Shown in pieces: positions 50,020-58,819 of a stretch of DNA of 64,000 nt. Numbering within the stretch: position 1 is the stretch's first letter; every line of letters starts with the position of its first letter. The stretch comes from CAZNSX01 sp964575845 (GTDB lineage Bacteria > UBA8248 > CAZNSX01): contig CAZNSX010000010.1 in assembly GCA_964575845.1 (NCBI GenBank), positions 1 to 64,000 of the forward strand, written 5' to 3'. The translations under genes were made by a program, and so were the position numbers. The notes under the pieces were generated by a model. That model saw only the letters and a program-made list of their open reading frames with translations, had not been told where the DNA came from and made no database searches.

Positions 50020-51492
50020 ATGGAGATATACGAGCTGACGATTCATGAACTCAGAGAGAAGCTGAAGGGCCGCGAGCTTTCCTCTCTGGAGGCGACCGAT
50101 TCCTACCTCAAGCGGATAGATGAGGTAGATGAGAAGGTCAACGCTTTTATCACCCTCACCGCGGAAGAGGCTCGGAAGCAGGCCCGTGCGGCTGACGAGC
50201 TTTACGGCCGGGGAGATGAGACGCCGTCGCTCCTCGGGGTGCCCCTCGCCCTAAAGGACATCCTCTGCATGAGGGGCATTCGCGCCACCTGCGGCTCCCG
50301 GATATTGGAGCCCTTCCTTCCCCCCTACGATGGCACGGTGGTGGAGCGGCTCAGGTCTCAGGGAGCCGTTTTCCTGGGAAAGCTGAACATGGATGAGTTC
50401 GCCATGGGCTCATCCACGGAAACAAGCCACTTCGGCATAACACGAAACCCCTGGGACCTCAGCACCATACCGGGCGGCAGCAGCGGGGGCTCGGCCGCCG
50501 CCGTGGCCGCGGACGAGTGCTCGGGCTCTTTTGGCTCCGATACGGGGGGCTCCATCCGGCAGCCGGCCGCCTGTTGCGGCATCGTGGGGCTGAAGCCGAC
50601 CTACGGGCGAGTCTCCCGCTATGGCCTCGTGGCCTTCGCCTCCTCCCTGGACCAGATAGGGCCGATGACGAAAGATGTGACCGACTGCGCCCTTCTCCTC
50701 AGTGTCATAGCCGGCCACGACCCCAGGGACTCAACCTCGGCAAACCTTCCCGTGCCCGACTACACCCGCTCCCTCACGCCTGAGGTGGAGGGCCTCAAGA
50801 TAGGCATCCCCAGGGAGTATTTTGTGGAGGGGATGGAGGAGGATGTGGAGACTCTGCTCAGAGCGGCCGCGGCCAAATTTGAGGAGATGGGCGCGGCGCT
50901 TGAAGAAGTATCCCTCCCCCATTCGGAATACGCCGTCGCCACCTACTACCTCATCGCGCCGGCCGAGGCGAGCAGCAACCTCGCCCGCTACGACGGCGTG
51001 CGCTACGGCTTCAGGGCGAAGGGCCCCCCCGGAGGGGGGGAGAGCCTCATAGAGATGTATTCCCGCTCCAGGGAGGAGGGTTTTGGCGATGAGGTGAAAA
51101 GGAGGATAATGCTCGGCACCTACGCCTTGAGCTCAGGCTATTATGATGCCTACTATCTCAAGGCACAGAAGGTGAGAACCCTGATAAAACGGGATTTCGA
51201 GCGGGCCTTCGAGCGGGTGGACTTCCTTCTCACGCCCACCGCACCGACGGCCGCCTTCAAGATAGGCGAAAAAATGCAGGACCCCCTCACCATGTACCTC
51301 TCGGACATCCTTACCATTCCCTGCAACCTGGCCGGAATTCCGGGGGTGAGCCTCCCCTGCGGCTTTACCCGGCGGGGGCTCCCCGTGGGGCTCCAGCTCC
51401 TGGGAAAGCCCTTTGATGAGGAGACCATCCTCAGGGCCGCCTTCGCCTTCGAGCAGGCCACGGACTATCATAAAAGGAGGCCTGAGCTTTAG
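50020..51492 (+). CDS. gatA: Aspartyl/glutamyl-tRNA amidotransferase subunit A
   Basis: This 490-residue amidase releases ammonia from glutamine for the GatCAB complex. The catalytic lysine is in PLALKDILC (about 84), and the two serines of the triad are in GGSSGGSAAA and SDTGGSIRQPA. GatB follows after 11 bases. No gatC lies in front. With GatB the enzyme corrects Glu-tRNA(Gln) or Asp-tRNA(Asn), so the organism probably lacks GlnRS or AsnRS. Confidence 0.96.
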   Translation: MEIYELTIHELREKLKGRELSSLEATDSYLKRIDEVDEKVNAFITLTAEEARKQARAADELYGRGDETPSLLGVPLALKDILCMRGIRATCGSRILEPFLPPYDGTVVERLRSQGAVFLGKLNMDEFAMGSSTETSHFGITRNPWDLSTIPGGSSGGSAAAVAADECSGSFGSDTGGSIRQPAACCGIVGLKPTYGRVSRYGLVAFASSLDQIGPMTKDVTDCALLLSVIAGHDPRDSTSANLPVPDYTRSLTPEVEGLKIGIPREYFVEGMEEDVETLLRAAAAKFEEMGAALEEVSLPHSEYAVATYYLIAPAEASSNLARYDGVRYGFRAKGPPGGGESLIEMYSRSREEGFGDEVKRRIMLGTYALSSGYYDAYYLKAQKVRTLIKRDFERAFERVDFLLTPTAPTAAFKIGEKMQDPLTMYLSDILTIPCNLAGIPGVSLPCGFTRRGLPVGLQLLGKPFDEETILRAAFAFEQATDYHKRRPEL

Positions 51493-51503
51493 AAGGGTTA
51501 CCC

Positions 51504-52952
51504 ATGGAATACGAAGCGGTAATAGGTCTTGAGGTTCACGCTCAGCTTCTGACCAAGTCAAAGGTCTTCTGCGGCTGCAGCACCCGGTTCGGCCTTCCCC
51601 CGAATACCAACACCTGCCCGGTATGTCTCGGGCTTCCGGGAGTTCTCCCCGTGCTCAACCGCAAGGCCCTTGAGTTCACCCTGAAGATGGCCCTCGCCAC
51701 GGGCTGCGAGATCGCCCCCTCCTCACGCTTCGCCAGGAAGAACTACTTCTACCCCGACCTTCCCAAGGGTTATCAGATATCGCAGTATGAGCTGCCCATC
51801 GCCTTGGGGGGGGTAGTGGAGATAAGGCTCAACGGCAAGAAAAAGCGCATCGGCCTCACCCGCATCCACATGGAAGAGGATGCGGGAAAGCTCATTCACG
51901 GCGAGAACCTGGATGACCCGGGCAGCAGCTACGTGGATTTCAACCGCTCCGGGGTTCCGCTCATCGAGATCGTGAGCGAGCCCGACCTCAAGAGCCCAGA
52001 GGAGGCCCAGGAGTACCTCCAGGAGCTCCGCAAGATTCTCGTTTATCTTGAGATCTGCGACGGCAACATGGAGGAAGGGAGCCTCCGCTGCGACGCCAAT
52101 GTCTCGGTAAACCCGGTGGGAAGCGAGAAGTTCGGGACCAAGGTGGAGCTCAAGAACATGAACTCCTTCCGCTTTGTGCGGAGGGCACTTGAGTATGAGA
52201 TAGAGCGCCAGATAAAGCTTCTCACAAGCGGGAGAGAGGTGATTCAGGAAACCCGCCTCTGGGACCCCTCGCAAGGAATCACCACCTCTATGCGCCAGAA
52301 GGAGGAGGCCCACGACTACCGCTATTTCCCCGAACCCGACCTTGTCCCCCTGGAGATGGATGAGGGTTGGGTCGAGAGGCTCAGAGCCACGCTGCCAGAG
52401 TCCCCTCAGGCGAAGCTGGAGCGCTTCATGGAAAGCTACAGCCTTCCCGGGTACGATGCCAAGATCCTCACCTCAAGCCGCGCTCTCGCCGACTATTTCG
52501 AGCAGTGCGCGAAGCTTTTCCCCCAGCCCAAAACGGTGAGCAACTGGGTGATGGGAGAGCTCCTTCGAGTCCTGAAGGAGAGAAAGCAGGAGGTGGAGGA
52601 ATGCCGCGTCACCCCCCGCCACCTGGTATCCCTCCTCAAGATGGTGGAAGGCGGCGAGGTCACAGGCACCATAGCCAAAGCCGTCTTTGAGGAGATGGCC
52701 ACCACGGGGGAAATGCCCGAAGCAGTGGTGGAGGGAAAGGGCCTGAGGCCCATCACGGACGCCGCCGAGCTTGGGGCCATCGTGGAGAAGGTTATGGCCG
52801 AGAACCCGGACCTGGTGGAAAACTACCGGGCTGGGAAGGAGAAGCTCCTTGGCTTTTTCGTGGGCCAAGTCATGAAGGCCACAGGAGGGAAGGCGAACCC
52901 GGGAGGGGTTCAGCGAATGCTCCGTGAAAAGCTTTCTTCAAAGGAAGGATAA
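51504..52952 (+). CDS. gatB: Aspartyl/glutamyl-tRNA amidotransferase subunit B
   Basis: This 482-residue protein is the kinase and tRNA-binding part of GatCAB. It begins EAVIGLEVHAQLLTKSK, then CGCSTRFG and CPVCLGLPGVLPVLN with zinc-binding cysteines, and the catalytic DFNRSGVPLIEIVSEPD. The C-terminal YqeY-like tail ends with VQRMLREKL. A strong hairpin closes the operon three bases after the stop. Confidence 0.96.
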   Translation: MEYEAVIGLEVHAQLLTKSKVFCGCSTRFGLPPNTNTCPVCLGLPGVLPVLNRKALEFTLKMALATGCEIAPSSRFARKNYFYPDLPKGYQISQYELPIALGGVVEIRLNGKKKRIGLTRIHMEEDAGKLIHGENLDDPGSSYVDFNRSGVPLIEIVSEPDLKSPEEAQEYLQELRKILVYLEICDGNMEEGSLRCDANVSVNPVGSEKFGTKVELKNMNSFRFVRRALEYEIERQIKLLTSGREVIQETRLWDPSQGITTSMRQKEEAHDYRYFPEPDLVPLEMDEGWVERLRATLPESPQAKLERFMESYSLPGYDAKILTSSRALADYFEQCAKLFPQPKTVSNWVMGELLRVLKERKQEVEECRVTPRHLVSLLKMVEGGEVTGTIAKAVFEEMATTGEMPEAVVEGKGLRPITDAAELGAIVEKVMAENPDLVENYRAGKEKLLGFFVGQVMKATGGKANPGGVQRMLREKLSSKEG

Positions 52953-52954
52953 GA

Positions 52955-52986
52955 AAGGGGGGGGAAGCCTTCAGGCTTCCCCCCCT
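52955..52986. terminator. Strong hairpin between convergent gatB and rpoZ
   Basis: GGGGGGAAGCC (52961-52971) pairs with GGCTTCCCCCC (52976-52986) with a loop of four. On the minus strand it is followed by TTTCTTAT, on the plus strand by only two T. It probably ends both converging operons, better on the minus side. Confidence 0.75.
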
Positions 52987-53009
52987 TGTGCATGACTCAA
53001 GAGCTTATC

Positions 53010-53279
53010 TCATTCTTCCTCGGGAGCCCCGCCCTGAAATTCCCCTTCAAACTCCTCTGAAGCGCCCTCTGGCGCAATGACGCGGTCTTTCATCTCGTAC
53101 TGGAGCTTCCCCGCGATGATCTCCCGGAGAACCGTTTCCTCGAGGTTTTCGCTGGGTTCTTCTATCAGTGGTGGAGAAGACTTCTTAATCTGGGCCAAGC
53201 GTCTAGCGATGAGCATACAAAGGAGAAAACGGTTTTTAACGCGCGCCAAAGCCTTTTCGAAGAGGTCATTTTCGTTCAT
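53010..53279 (-). CDS. rpoZ: RNA polymerase omega subunit
   Basis: This 89-residue protein resembles RpoZ of Desulfobacterota-type bacteria: LFEKALARVKNRFLLCMLIARRLAQIK and the NLEETVLREIIAGKLQYE segment. Omega helps assemble RNA polymerase and senses ppGpp. The ATG at 53279 has GGGAGA upstream; a much longer frame in front of it has no support. It is the last gene of the chaperone-side operon, 103 bases after DUF1844. Confidence 0.85.
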   Translation of the reverse strand: MNENDLFEKALARVKNRFLLCMLIARRLAQIKKSSPPLIEEPSENLEETVLREIIAGKLQYEMKDRVIAPEGASEEFEGEFQGGAPEEE

Positions 53280-53382
53280 CAAGAACTGTCTCCCTTCACG
53301 GTGGCTGAAGCCCCCCGAAGGGGGGAAAAATCTCCGGGAAAAAGGCTTTAACAGAGAAAAGCTCTTCGAACTCAGAATCGGA

Positions 53383-53790
53383 TTAACCCCCCTTGGACTG
53401 CTGAACGTATTCAACGCGGAGCTGATAGAGGACATAATCAAGAACTTTCTCCTCCTCAGCCGTCAAGTTTCCCGCGGTTTTCTCCTTGAGCAGATTCAGG
53501 AGTTCTATAAAGAGCCTGCCTTGAGAAAGGTCCTGCCTTACTTCCCCGCTCTCATCCTTAAGGCCCACCATATTTAGCATGGCATAGTTGCTGAGAAGCC
53601 TTACCAAGTCGGAAAACTGAGCCTCGGGCATCGGACCCTCGCCGGGGCGCTCTTCTCGGGGGGGCTCCCTGCGCGGAGGTTCCCTGCGGGGGGGCTCCTT
53701 TCTCTCCGGCGGCTCCTCCGCCCGGTCCCTGGCGGAGAAACGCTTATCGCTCACGGTAAAGGCGGGCTTTTTTTCCTCTTCCCCCTTCAT
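53383..53790 (-). CDS. DUF1844 family protein
   Basis: This 135-residue protein has the DUF1844 core: PAFTVSDKRF at the start and a helical C-terminal half with LRLLSNYAMLNMVGL-like sequence and ELLNLLKEKTAGNLTAEEEKVLDYVLYQLR (two adjoining parts). Between them is a Pro/Arg/Glu repeat linker (PPRRE units). Function is unknown. The same FTVSDRR motif occurs in the N-terminal part of GrpE here, which is notable. It lies between the phosphatidyltransferase and rpoZ. Confidence 0.82.
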   Translation of the reverse strand: MKGEEEKKPAFTVSDKRFSARDRAEEPPERKEPPRREPPRREPPREERPGEGPMPEAQFSDLVRLLSNYAMLNMVGLKDESGEVRQDLSQGRLFIELLNLLKEKTAGNLTAEEEKVLDYVLYQLRVEYVQQSKGG

Positions 53791-53805
53791 TCCGCTCCTT
53801 CCCCC

Positions 53806-54468
53806 TTAGGCCTCTCCCCCTGAGGAGCCACCCCCCCGGGGCCAACGGGAAAGGTGGACAACCCTCTCGGCGGGCCCTTCGCCCTTCTCGGCCTCCCGGA
53901 GCTTTCTCCAGGTATAGTGGATACGATGTAGTACGGTCAGGTGGGTCGCGATAGCCATTATCCAAAGGGCATATGGAAGGAATCCCAGAAGGGCCCCGGC
54001 GCTCAACAGAATGAGCCGCTCGGGTCTCTCCATTACCCCGACACTGCACTTCTCTATCAGATTCTCGGCACGGGCCCTGGCATATGGCACAAGTGCCGTT
54101 CCCACCATGGCCAGCGAGGCCAGCAGCACGAGCCGCTTATCGCCCCGGTTCACATAAAAAATTAAAACCCCCAACAATAGCACCATATCCGAGTAACGGT
54201 CAACCACCGAATCGTAGAATGCGCCAAATTTGCTCGTCCGACTCGCGGCCCGCGCCACGGCTCCGTCCATAATATCGAAGGCGCCCCCTAGCAATATTAA
54301 GACCCCGGCCCAAAAGATATGCCCCAGAGCAAATCCCACACCCGCCGTCAGATTCAACAGAAAACCCAGGGTGGTCAGCACGAAGGGGTCAACCCCCCGT
54401 CTCCAGACAAACCTGATGAAAGCGTCTACGTACCCGTCAAGCTGCCTGCCCACAAGCGTGCTTAACAT
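53806..54468 (-). CDS. CDP-alcohol phosphatidyltransferase
   Basis: This 220-residue membrane enzyme carries the full family motif: Asp-Gly, Ala-Arg, Gly and two Asp in DGAVARAASRTSKFGAFYDS plus VVDRYSD. Five or six helices surround it. It makes a phospholipid from CDP-diacylglycerol (such as phosphatidylglycerol phosphate or phosphatidylinositol-type lipid); the alcohol is unknown. The ATG at 54468 is favoured; an upstream TTG frame overlaps dnaJ. It is in the run dnaJ-this gene-DUF1844. Confidence 0.87.
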   Translation of the reverse strand: MLSTLVGRQLDGYVDAFIRFVWRRGVDPFVLTTLGFLLNLTAGVGFALGHIFWAGVLILLGGAFDIMDGAVARAASRTSKFGAFYDSVVDRYSDMVLLLGVLIFYVNRGDKRLVLLASLAMVGTALVPYARARAENLIEKCSVGVMERPERLILLSAGALLGFLPYALWIMAIATHLTVLHRIHYTWRKLREAEKGEGPAERVVHLSRWPRGGGSSGGEA

Positions 54469-54505
54469 TTCACCGTGCCTCTGATGAGCCCCAATCCCAG
54501 GCCTC

Positions 54506-55609
54506 TCAGTCGCGGGAAAATAGCTGACCAAAAAATCCCTTGTTTTTTCCCTTTTCTTCTTTCTTCACGAGCTCGGCCAGCTCTCTGAAGAGCTCCTCTT
54601 CCCTGGGGGTCAGCTCCGTGGGGGTTTTCACCACCACCTGGACCAGCTGGTCTCCCCGGCCCTTCCGGCCCAGCACGGGAAAGCCCCCCCCCTTGATGCG
54701 GAGGGTGTCCCCTGTCTGAGTTCCCCTGGGAATGGAAAGCTTTGCCCTCCCATTAAGGGTGAGCACCTCCAGCTCATCGCCCAGTGCCGCCTGAGGGAAG
54801 CTTATGGGAACCTGACAGAGAAGGTGCTCTCCCTCCCGCTGGAAGAAGGGGTGGGGCTCCATCTGAATGGCTATGTATAAGTCGCCGGGAGGCCCCCCCC
54901 GCAGGCCTTCCTCCCCCTCGCCAGCCAGGCGCAGCCTGGCCCCTGCGTCCACTCCCGGTGGAATCTTGATCGTAAGCCTCTTGGGCTCTTGGCGTTGCCC
55001 CAGGCCCCGGCATTCGGGGCAGGATTTCTGGGCCATACGGCCCTCACCTTGACAGCGGCGACAGGTGGTGCTGATGCTGAAGAATCCCTGGCGAATCTCT
55101 ATCTGCCCCCTCCCGCCACACTCGGTGCAGGATATGGTGACGCCCCCTTCGGCTCCGGTTCCCCGGCAGGCACTACAACTCTTGAGGTGCTCAAACTCTA
55201 TCTCTTTCTCAGCCCCCGAGGACGCCTCCTCAAAACTGAGGCTAAGGTTATAGATGAGGTCCCGGCCCGGCTGAGCTGCCGTCCGGTAGGCCCTCCCTCG
55301 GCCGAAGCCGAATATATCACCAAAGATGTCCCCGAAACTAGAGAAGATATCCTCAAACCCTCGGAAACCACTGAAGCCCGTCTGCCTCAGACCGTCGTGG
55401 CCGAAGCGGTCATAAAGCTCCCTCCTCTCAGGGTCGCGGAGCACCTCGTAGGCTTCGGCCGCCTCCTTGAACTTCTCCTCGGCCGCCTTATCTCCCTGAT
55501 TGCGGTCGGGATGATACTTGAGGGCAAGGCGGCGGTAGGCCTTTTTCAGTTCCTCCTCCGCGGCATCATGGCTTACACCAAGGACTTCATAGTAGTCGCG
55601 CCTGGCCAT
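54506..55609 (-). CDS. dnaJ: Chaperone DnaJ (copy with grpE)
   Basis: This 367-residue Hsp40 has a J domain with HPD (about 33-35), a Gly/Phe-rich part (FGDIFGDIFGFGRG), four CxxCxGxG zinc repeats (about 146-208: CSACRGTG, CTECGGRG, CRRCQGEG, CPECRGLG) and the C-terminal substrate domains. It passes unfolded proteins to DnaK. A second DnaJ with the same layout lies at 57592, next to dnaK. It follows grpE by 20 bases. Confidence 0.94.
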   Translation of the reverse strand: MARRDYYEVLGVSHDAAEEELKKAYRRLALKYHPDRNQGDKAAEEKFKEAAEAYEVLRDPERRELYDRFGHDGLRQTGFSGFRGFEDIFSSFGDIFGDIFGFGRGRAYRTAAQPGRDLIYNLSLSFEEASSGAEKEIEFEHLKSCSACRGTGAEGGVTISCTECGGRGQIEIRQGFFSISTTCRRCQGEGRMAQKSCPECRGLGQRQEPKRLTIKIPPGVDAGARLRLAGEGEEGLRGGPPGDLYIAIQMEPHPFFQREGEHLLCQVPISFPQAALGDELEVLTLNGRAKLSIPRGTQTGDTLRIKGGGFPVLGRKGRGDQLVQVVVKTPTELTPREEELFRELAELVKKEEKGKNKGFFGQLFSRD

Positions 55610-55629
55610 AGAGCTTGGGGAACCCCCCT

Positions 55630-56313
55630 CTAGCTTTCAGGTTCTTCCTCTTCCTCTCCGACCGTATCCGGAGGGGCCTCCCCCTCGGCGGTCGAGGGGT
55701 GAACGGCCACTCCCACTCTCACCCTTGCGGGCCTGAGAACCCTGCCGCCCATGAGATAGCCCCTCTGCACCTCCTCCAGAATAAGACCCTCCTGGGCCGC
55801 GGCCTCAACGCCGACCGTTCCTACTGCCTCGTGGAACTCCGGGTTGAAGGATGAGCCTTGGGCTTCTATCTCCTCCACGCCATGCTCTTGGAATTTCTGA
55901 GAAAGCTGCTGGCGAATTATCTCGATCCCGTCCAGGAGGCCCTGCTGGGAGGAGTCTCCTCCCGCCCCTTCGGCCATGAAAAGGGCTCGGTCAAGACTAT
56001 CTGCGATTTCCAAAAAGCTCCCCAGGATCTGAGCTTTTGCCTCCTCCGCGCGACGCTCAAGGTCTCGAGCCTGCCGTGCCCTGAAGGCCTCGTTCTCCTC
56101 CCTCATGCGCTCAAGATGCTCCTCCAGGCGCTTTTGCTGGGAGGAGAGTTTTCTTTCCAGCTGCTCCACGTAGGTGGGAAGGCGGGGTTTGACCTCCTTC
56201 ACCTCCTGAGAGGCTTCCACCTCCCCGTCATCCTGGGCTAAGATAGGCCGCCGGTCTGAGACCGTGAAGCTCGGGCGCTCCTGGGCCTCGACTTTCTCAG
56301 CATCTTCTCCCAA
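55630..56313 (-). CDS. grpE: Nucleotide exchange factor GrpE
   Basis: This 227-residue protein has the long N-terminal helix (about 48-100, heptads with Leu and Glu) and the C-terminal beta domain with FNPEFHEAVGTV and ILEEVQRGYLMGGRVLRPARVRV. It releases ADP from DnaK. The first 30 residues include PSFTVSDRRP, which is very like the start of the DUF1844 protein downstream. It lies between htpX and dnaJ. Confidence 0.9.
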   Translation of the reverse strand: MGEDAEKVEAQERPSFTVSDRRPILAQDDGEVEASQEVKEVKPRLPTYVEQLERKLSSQQKRLEEHLERMREENEAFRARQARDLERRAEEAKAQILGSFLEIADSLDRALFMAEGAGGDSSQQGLLDGIEIIRQQLSQKFQEHGVEEIEAQGSSFNPEFHEAVGTVGVEAAAQEGLILEEVQRGYLMGGRVLRPARVRVGVAVHPSTAEGEAPPDTVGEEEEEPES

Positions 56314-56340
56314 AGATTCTTCCTCCCTTTGGCTCCGGCT

Positions 56341-57195
56341 TCAGTAGGGAGCCATGGCCAGAAGCCGCTCTATGCGCTTATCTATGGACGGATGAGTGCT
56401 GAAAAGGGAACTCATGCCACCACCCGAAAGCGGGTTCACGATGAACATGTGCGCGGTGGCCGGGCTCGCTTGCATGGGGATGCGCTTTGCCGCGTAGTCA
56501 AGCTTTTTGAGGGCTCCGGCCAGCCCGCGGGGGCTCCCCGCAAGCCGCGCCCCCGATGAATCGGCCAAATACTCCCGTGAGCGTGAGATGGCCATCTGGA
56601 GCATAAGAGCCGCGATGGGAGCAAGGATGGCTACCAGGAGCAGGCCAAGACCTCCTCCCCCCCTTCCCTCATTATCCCGGCCCCCACCACCGAAGATGGC
56701 GGCCCATTGGGCCATGGTTGCCAACCACATAATGGCTCCCGCAATGGTGGCGGCGATGGTGCTGATGAGGATGTCCCGGTTCTTGATATGGGAGAGTTCA
56801 TGGGCCAGAACCCCCCTTATCTCCTCCCTGTCCAGAAGCCTCTGGAGCCCCTCTGTCACGGCCACAGCCGAATGCTCGGGGTTCCTGCCGGTGGCGAAGG
56901 CATTGGGGGTCTCTTTGGGGATGACGTAAAGCTTTGGCATGGGAAGGCCCCCTTTGAGGCTCATATCCTGCACCATGCGGTAAAGCTCGGGCGCTTCCCT
57001 ATCTGAGACCTCCCGGGCACGATACATGGAGAGCACGATCTTGTCAGAGTACCAATAGCTCCCCACGTTCATCACCGCGGCCAGGATTATGGCCATCACG
57101 AGCCCACTCCTGCCTCCTACGGCCTGGCCGATGAGAAGGATTAAGGCCGTCAGAGCGGCCAGCAGGATGTAGGTTTTGATTGAATTGGTCGTCAT
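56341..57195 (-). CDS. htpX: HtpX-type M48 membrane metalloprotease
   Basis: This 284-residue inner-membrane protease has two N-terminal helices (about 7-28 and 33-50), then the zinc motif LAHELSHIKNRD and two more helices. The third zinc ligand Glu is in SREYLADS. It degrades misfolded membrane proteins. Its start overlaps the hspR stop by four bases, so it is in the HspR operon. Confidence 0.93.
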   Translation of the reverse strand: MTTNSIKTYILLAALTALILLIGQAVGGRSGLVMAIILAAVMNVGSYWYSDKIVLSMYRAREVSDREAPELYRMVQDMSLKGGLPMPKLYVIPKETPNAFATGRNPEHSAVAVTEGLQRLLDREEIRGVLAHELSHIKNRDILISTIAATIAGAIMWLATMAQWAAIFGGGGRDNEGRGGGGLGLLLVAILAPIAALMLQMAISRSREYLADSSGARLAGSPRGLAGALKKLDYAAKRIPMQASPATAHMFIVNPLSGGGMSSLFSTHPSIDKRIERLLAMAPY

Positions 57196-57587
57196 TTATT
57201 ATCCGCCTCCTTGATTTTCACCACTTTGGTTGATCGGGCCCTGACAAGAGCATTCTTCGGCCCCTCCTGCCTGGCCTCCAGGGTTTCCCATATCTCGCTC
57301 CCGATCAAACTCTTTAGCTCTTCGAGCAGGGCCATATTGCGTCCAAGTTTCTCCCTGAGCTCCAAGATTATCCCCACCCCCGCAATGTTAACGCCGAGCT
57401 CACGGGTGAGGTTCAGGATCACCTCCAGGCGTTCCACATCCTCCCGGGAGTAAAGGCGTGTGTTCCCCTTGCTCCGGGAGGGCTTGAGAAGTCCCTCCCG
57501 CTCATAAAGGCGCAGGGTCTGGGGATGGAGCTCATACATCTCGGATACCACGCTTATGGTGAAATATTCCTTATTCCGGGGGCTCAT
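57192..57587 (-). CDS. hspR: HspR-type MerR-family heat-shock repressor
   Basis: This 131-residue protein has the MerR winged-helix start with YFTISVVSEMYELHPQTLRLYEREGLL, then GNTRLYSREDVERLE, followed by a coiled dimer helix. The change QTLRLYERE with HPQ is typical of HspR. HspR with DnaK as corepressor blocks heat-shock operons at HAIR sites, and such a site covers the clpB promoter here. It lies four bases after dnaJ and overlaps htpX. Confidence 0.9.
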   Translation of the reverse strand: MSPRNKEYFTISVVSEMYELHPQTLRLYEREGLLKPSRSKGNTRLYSREDVERLEVILNLTRELGVNIAGVGIILELREKLGRNMALLEELKSLIGSEIWETLEARQEGPKNALVRARSTKVVKIKEADNK

Positions 57588-57591
57588 GGCA

Positions 57592-58704
57592 TCACCTCAC
57601 CTTCTGAGCCCTTGGGTTCATGGGATTGAGTCGCTCGAAGTCTCTCAAAAGCTGCTTGGAACGTTCATCCAGAAACTTCGGAACGGTTATCTTGACCGTA
57701 ACGAAGAGGTCCCCGCGGCCGCCTCCTTTTAGGCGCGGCATGCCCTTCCCCTGGAGCCGGAAACGTTGCCCGCTCTCAGCTCCCGGGGGTACGGTCATCA
57801 GCGAGGTACCCTCCGGCGTCCTCACCTCTATCTTGGCGCCCAGGGCGGCCTCGGTTATTGTGAGAGGCACCTCGCAATAGAGATTATCCCCCTTTCGCTC
57901 GAAGGAGGGGTGGGTGCGAACCTTGGTAATGATGTAAAGGTCTCCCGGGGGGCCGCCGTTATTGCCAGGCTCCCCCTTGCCCGCGAGTCTGACCCTTGAG
58001 CCCGTATCCACTCCCGGAGGAATCTTCACGTCAATGAGCTCAGTCCCCTGGAGCTTACCACTCCCACCGCAGTGGGAGCATGGGTTGAGATTCACTCTAC
58101 CCGTGCCTCCACAGCGGGGACAGGGGTAGGGGATGAGGATGGGTCCGCGCCTTCCTCTGCCCTCGCCCGTGCCTTTGCACTCGGGGCAGACGGCACTCTC
58201 GCCTCCGCCCCTCACCCCTGTGCCGCGGCACTCACCACAGGGCTTAAGCTTGCCCAAGCTTATCCGGGTCGAAAAACCCCTGAACGCATCCTCAAAGGAA
58301 ATCTCCAGAGAGTAATGAATGTCATTGCCCTTGGTGGGAGAAGTTCTTGCCTCGGCCCGGGCCTTCCGACTCCGCCTTCCGAATAGGTCGCCAAAGATAT
58401 CTCCCAGGCCCCCGAGGTCAAAGGAGCTGAAGTCAAACCCGCTGGAATCAAATCCTTCGCCCGGAGCCCCGGCAAAGGCCTGATGGCCGAGCTGGTCGTA
58501 CTTGGCCCGCCGTTCCTTATCGCTTAGCACATGATAGGCTTCGGAGAGCTCCTTGAACCGGGCCTCAGCCGCCTTATCACCTGGGTTGACATCAGGGTGA
58601 TGCTTGCGGGCAAGACGCCGGTAGGCCTTCTTTATCTGGTCCAGGGTGGCATTGCGGGGCACCCCGAGGACTTCATAATAGTCTCGCTTGCTCGCCGTAA
58701 CCAT
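57592..58704 (-). CDS. Chaperone DnaJ (copy after dnaK)
   Basis: This 370-residue Hsp40 has the J domain with HPD, a short Gly/Phe part (GGLGDIFGDLFG) and a zinc domain with CGECRGTG, CPECKGTG, CPRCGGTG and CSHCGGSG. It is as complete as the copy at 54506, although the zinc region has different spacing. It probably serves the dnaK unit directly upstream and is transcribed with hspR. The start is ATG with GTTACGGC only weakly like a ribosome-binding site. Confidence 0.93.
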   Translation of the reverse strand: MVTASKRDYYEVLGVPRNATLDQIKKAYRRLARKHHPDVNPGDKAAEARFKELSEAYHVLSDKERRAKYDQLGHQAFAGAPGEGFDSSGFDFSSFDLGGLGDIFGDLFGRRSRKARAEARTSPTKGNDIHYSLEISFEDAFRGFSTRISLGKLKPCGECRGTGVRGGGESAVCPECKGTGEGRGRRGPILIPYPCPRCGGTGRVNLNPCSHCGGSGKLQGTELIDVKIPPGVDTGSRVRLAGKGEPGNNGGPPGDLYIITKVRTHPSFERKGDNLYCEVPLTITEAALGAKIEVRTPEGTSLMTVPPGAESGQRFRLQGKGMPRLKGGGRGDLFVTVKITVPKFLDERSKQLLRDFERLNPMNPRAQKVR

Positions 58705-58819
58705 GGTTGACCCGCCCGCTGAAGGACGCTCGAATTGTGAGTCAGGCTCTATGACACGTGGACCCGACCACTCTCACCCCTTGACCTTTTCTCCGCCGGG
58801 CGGAGGGCACACCCCACCC

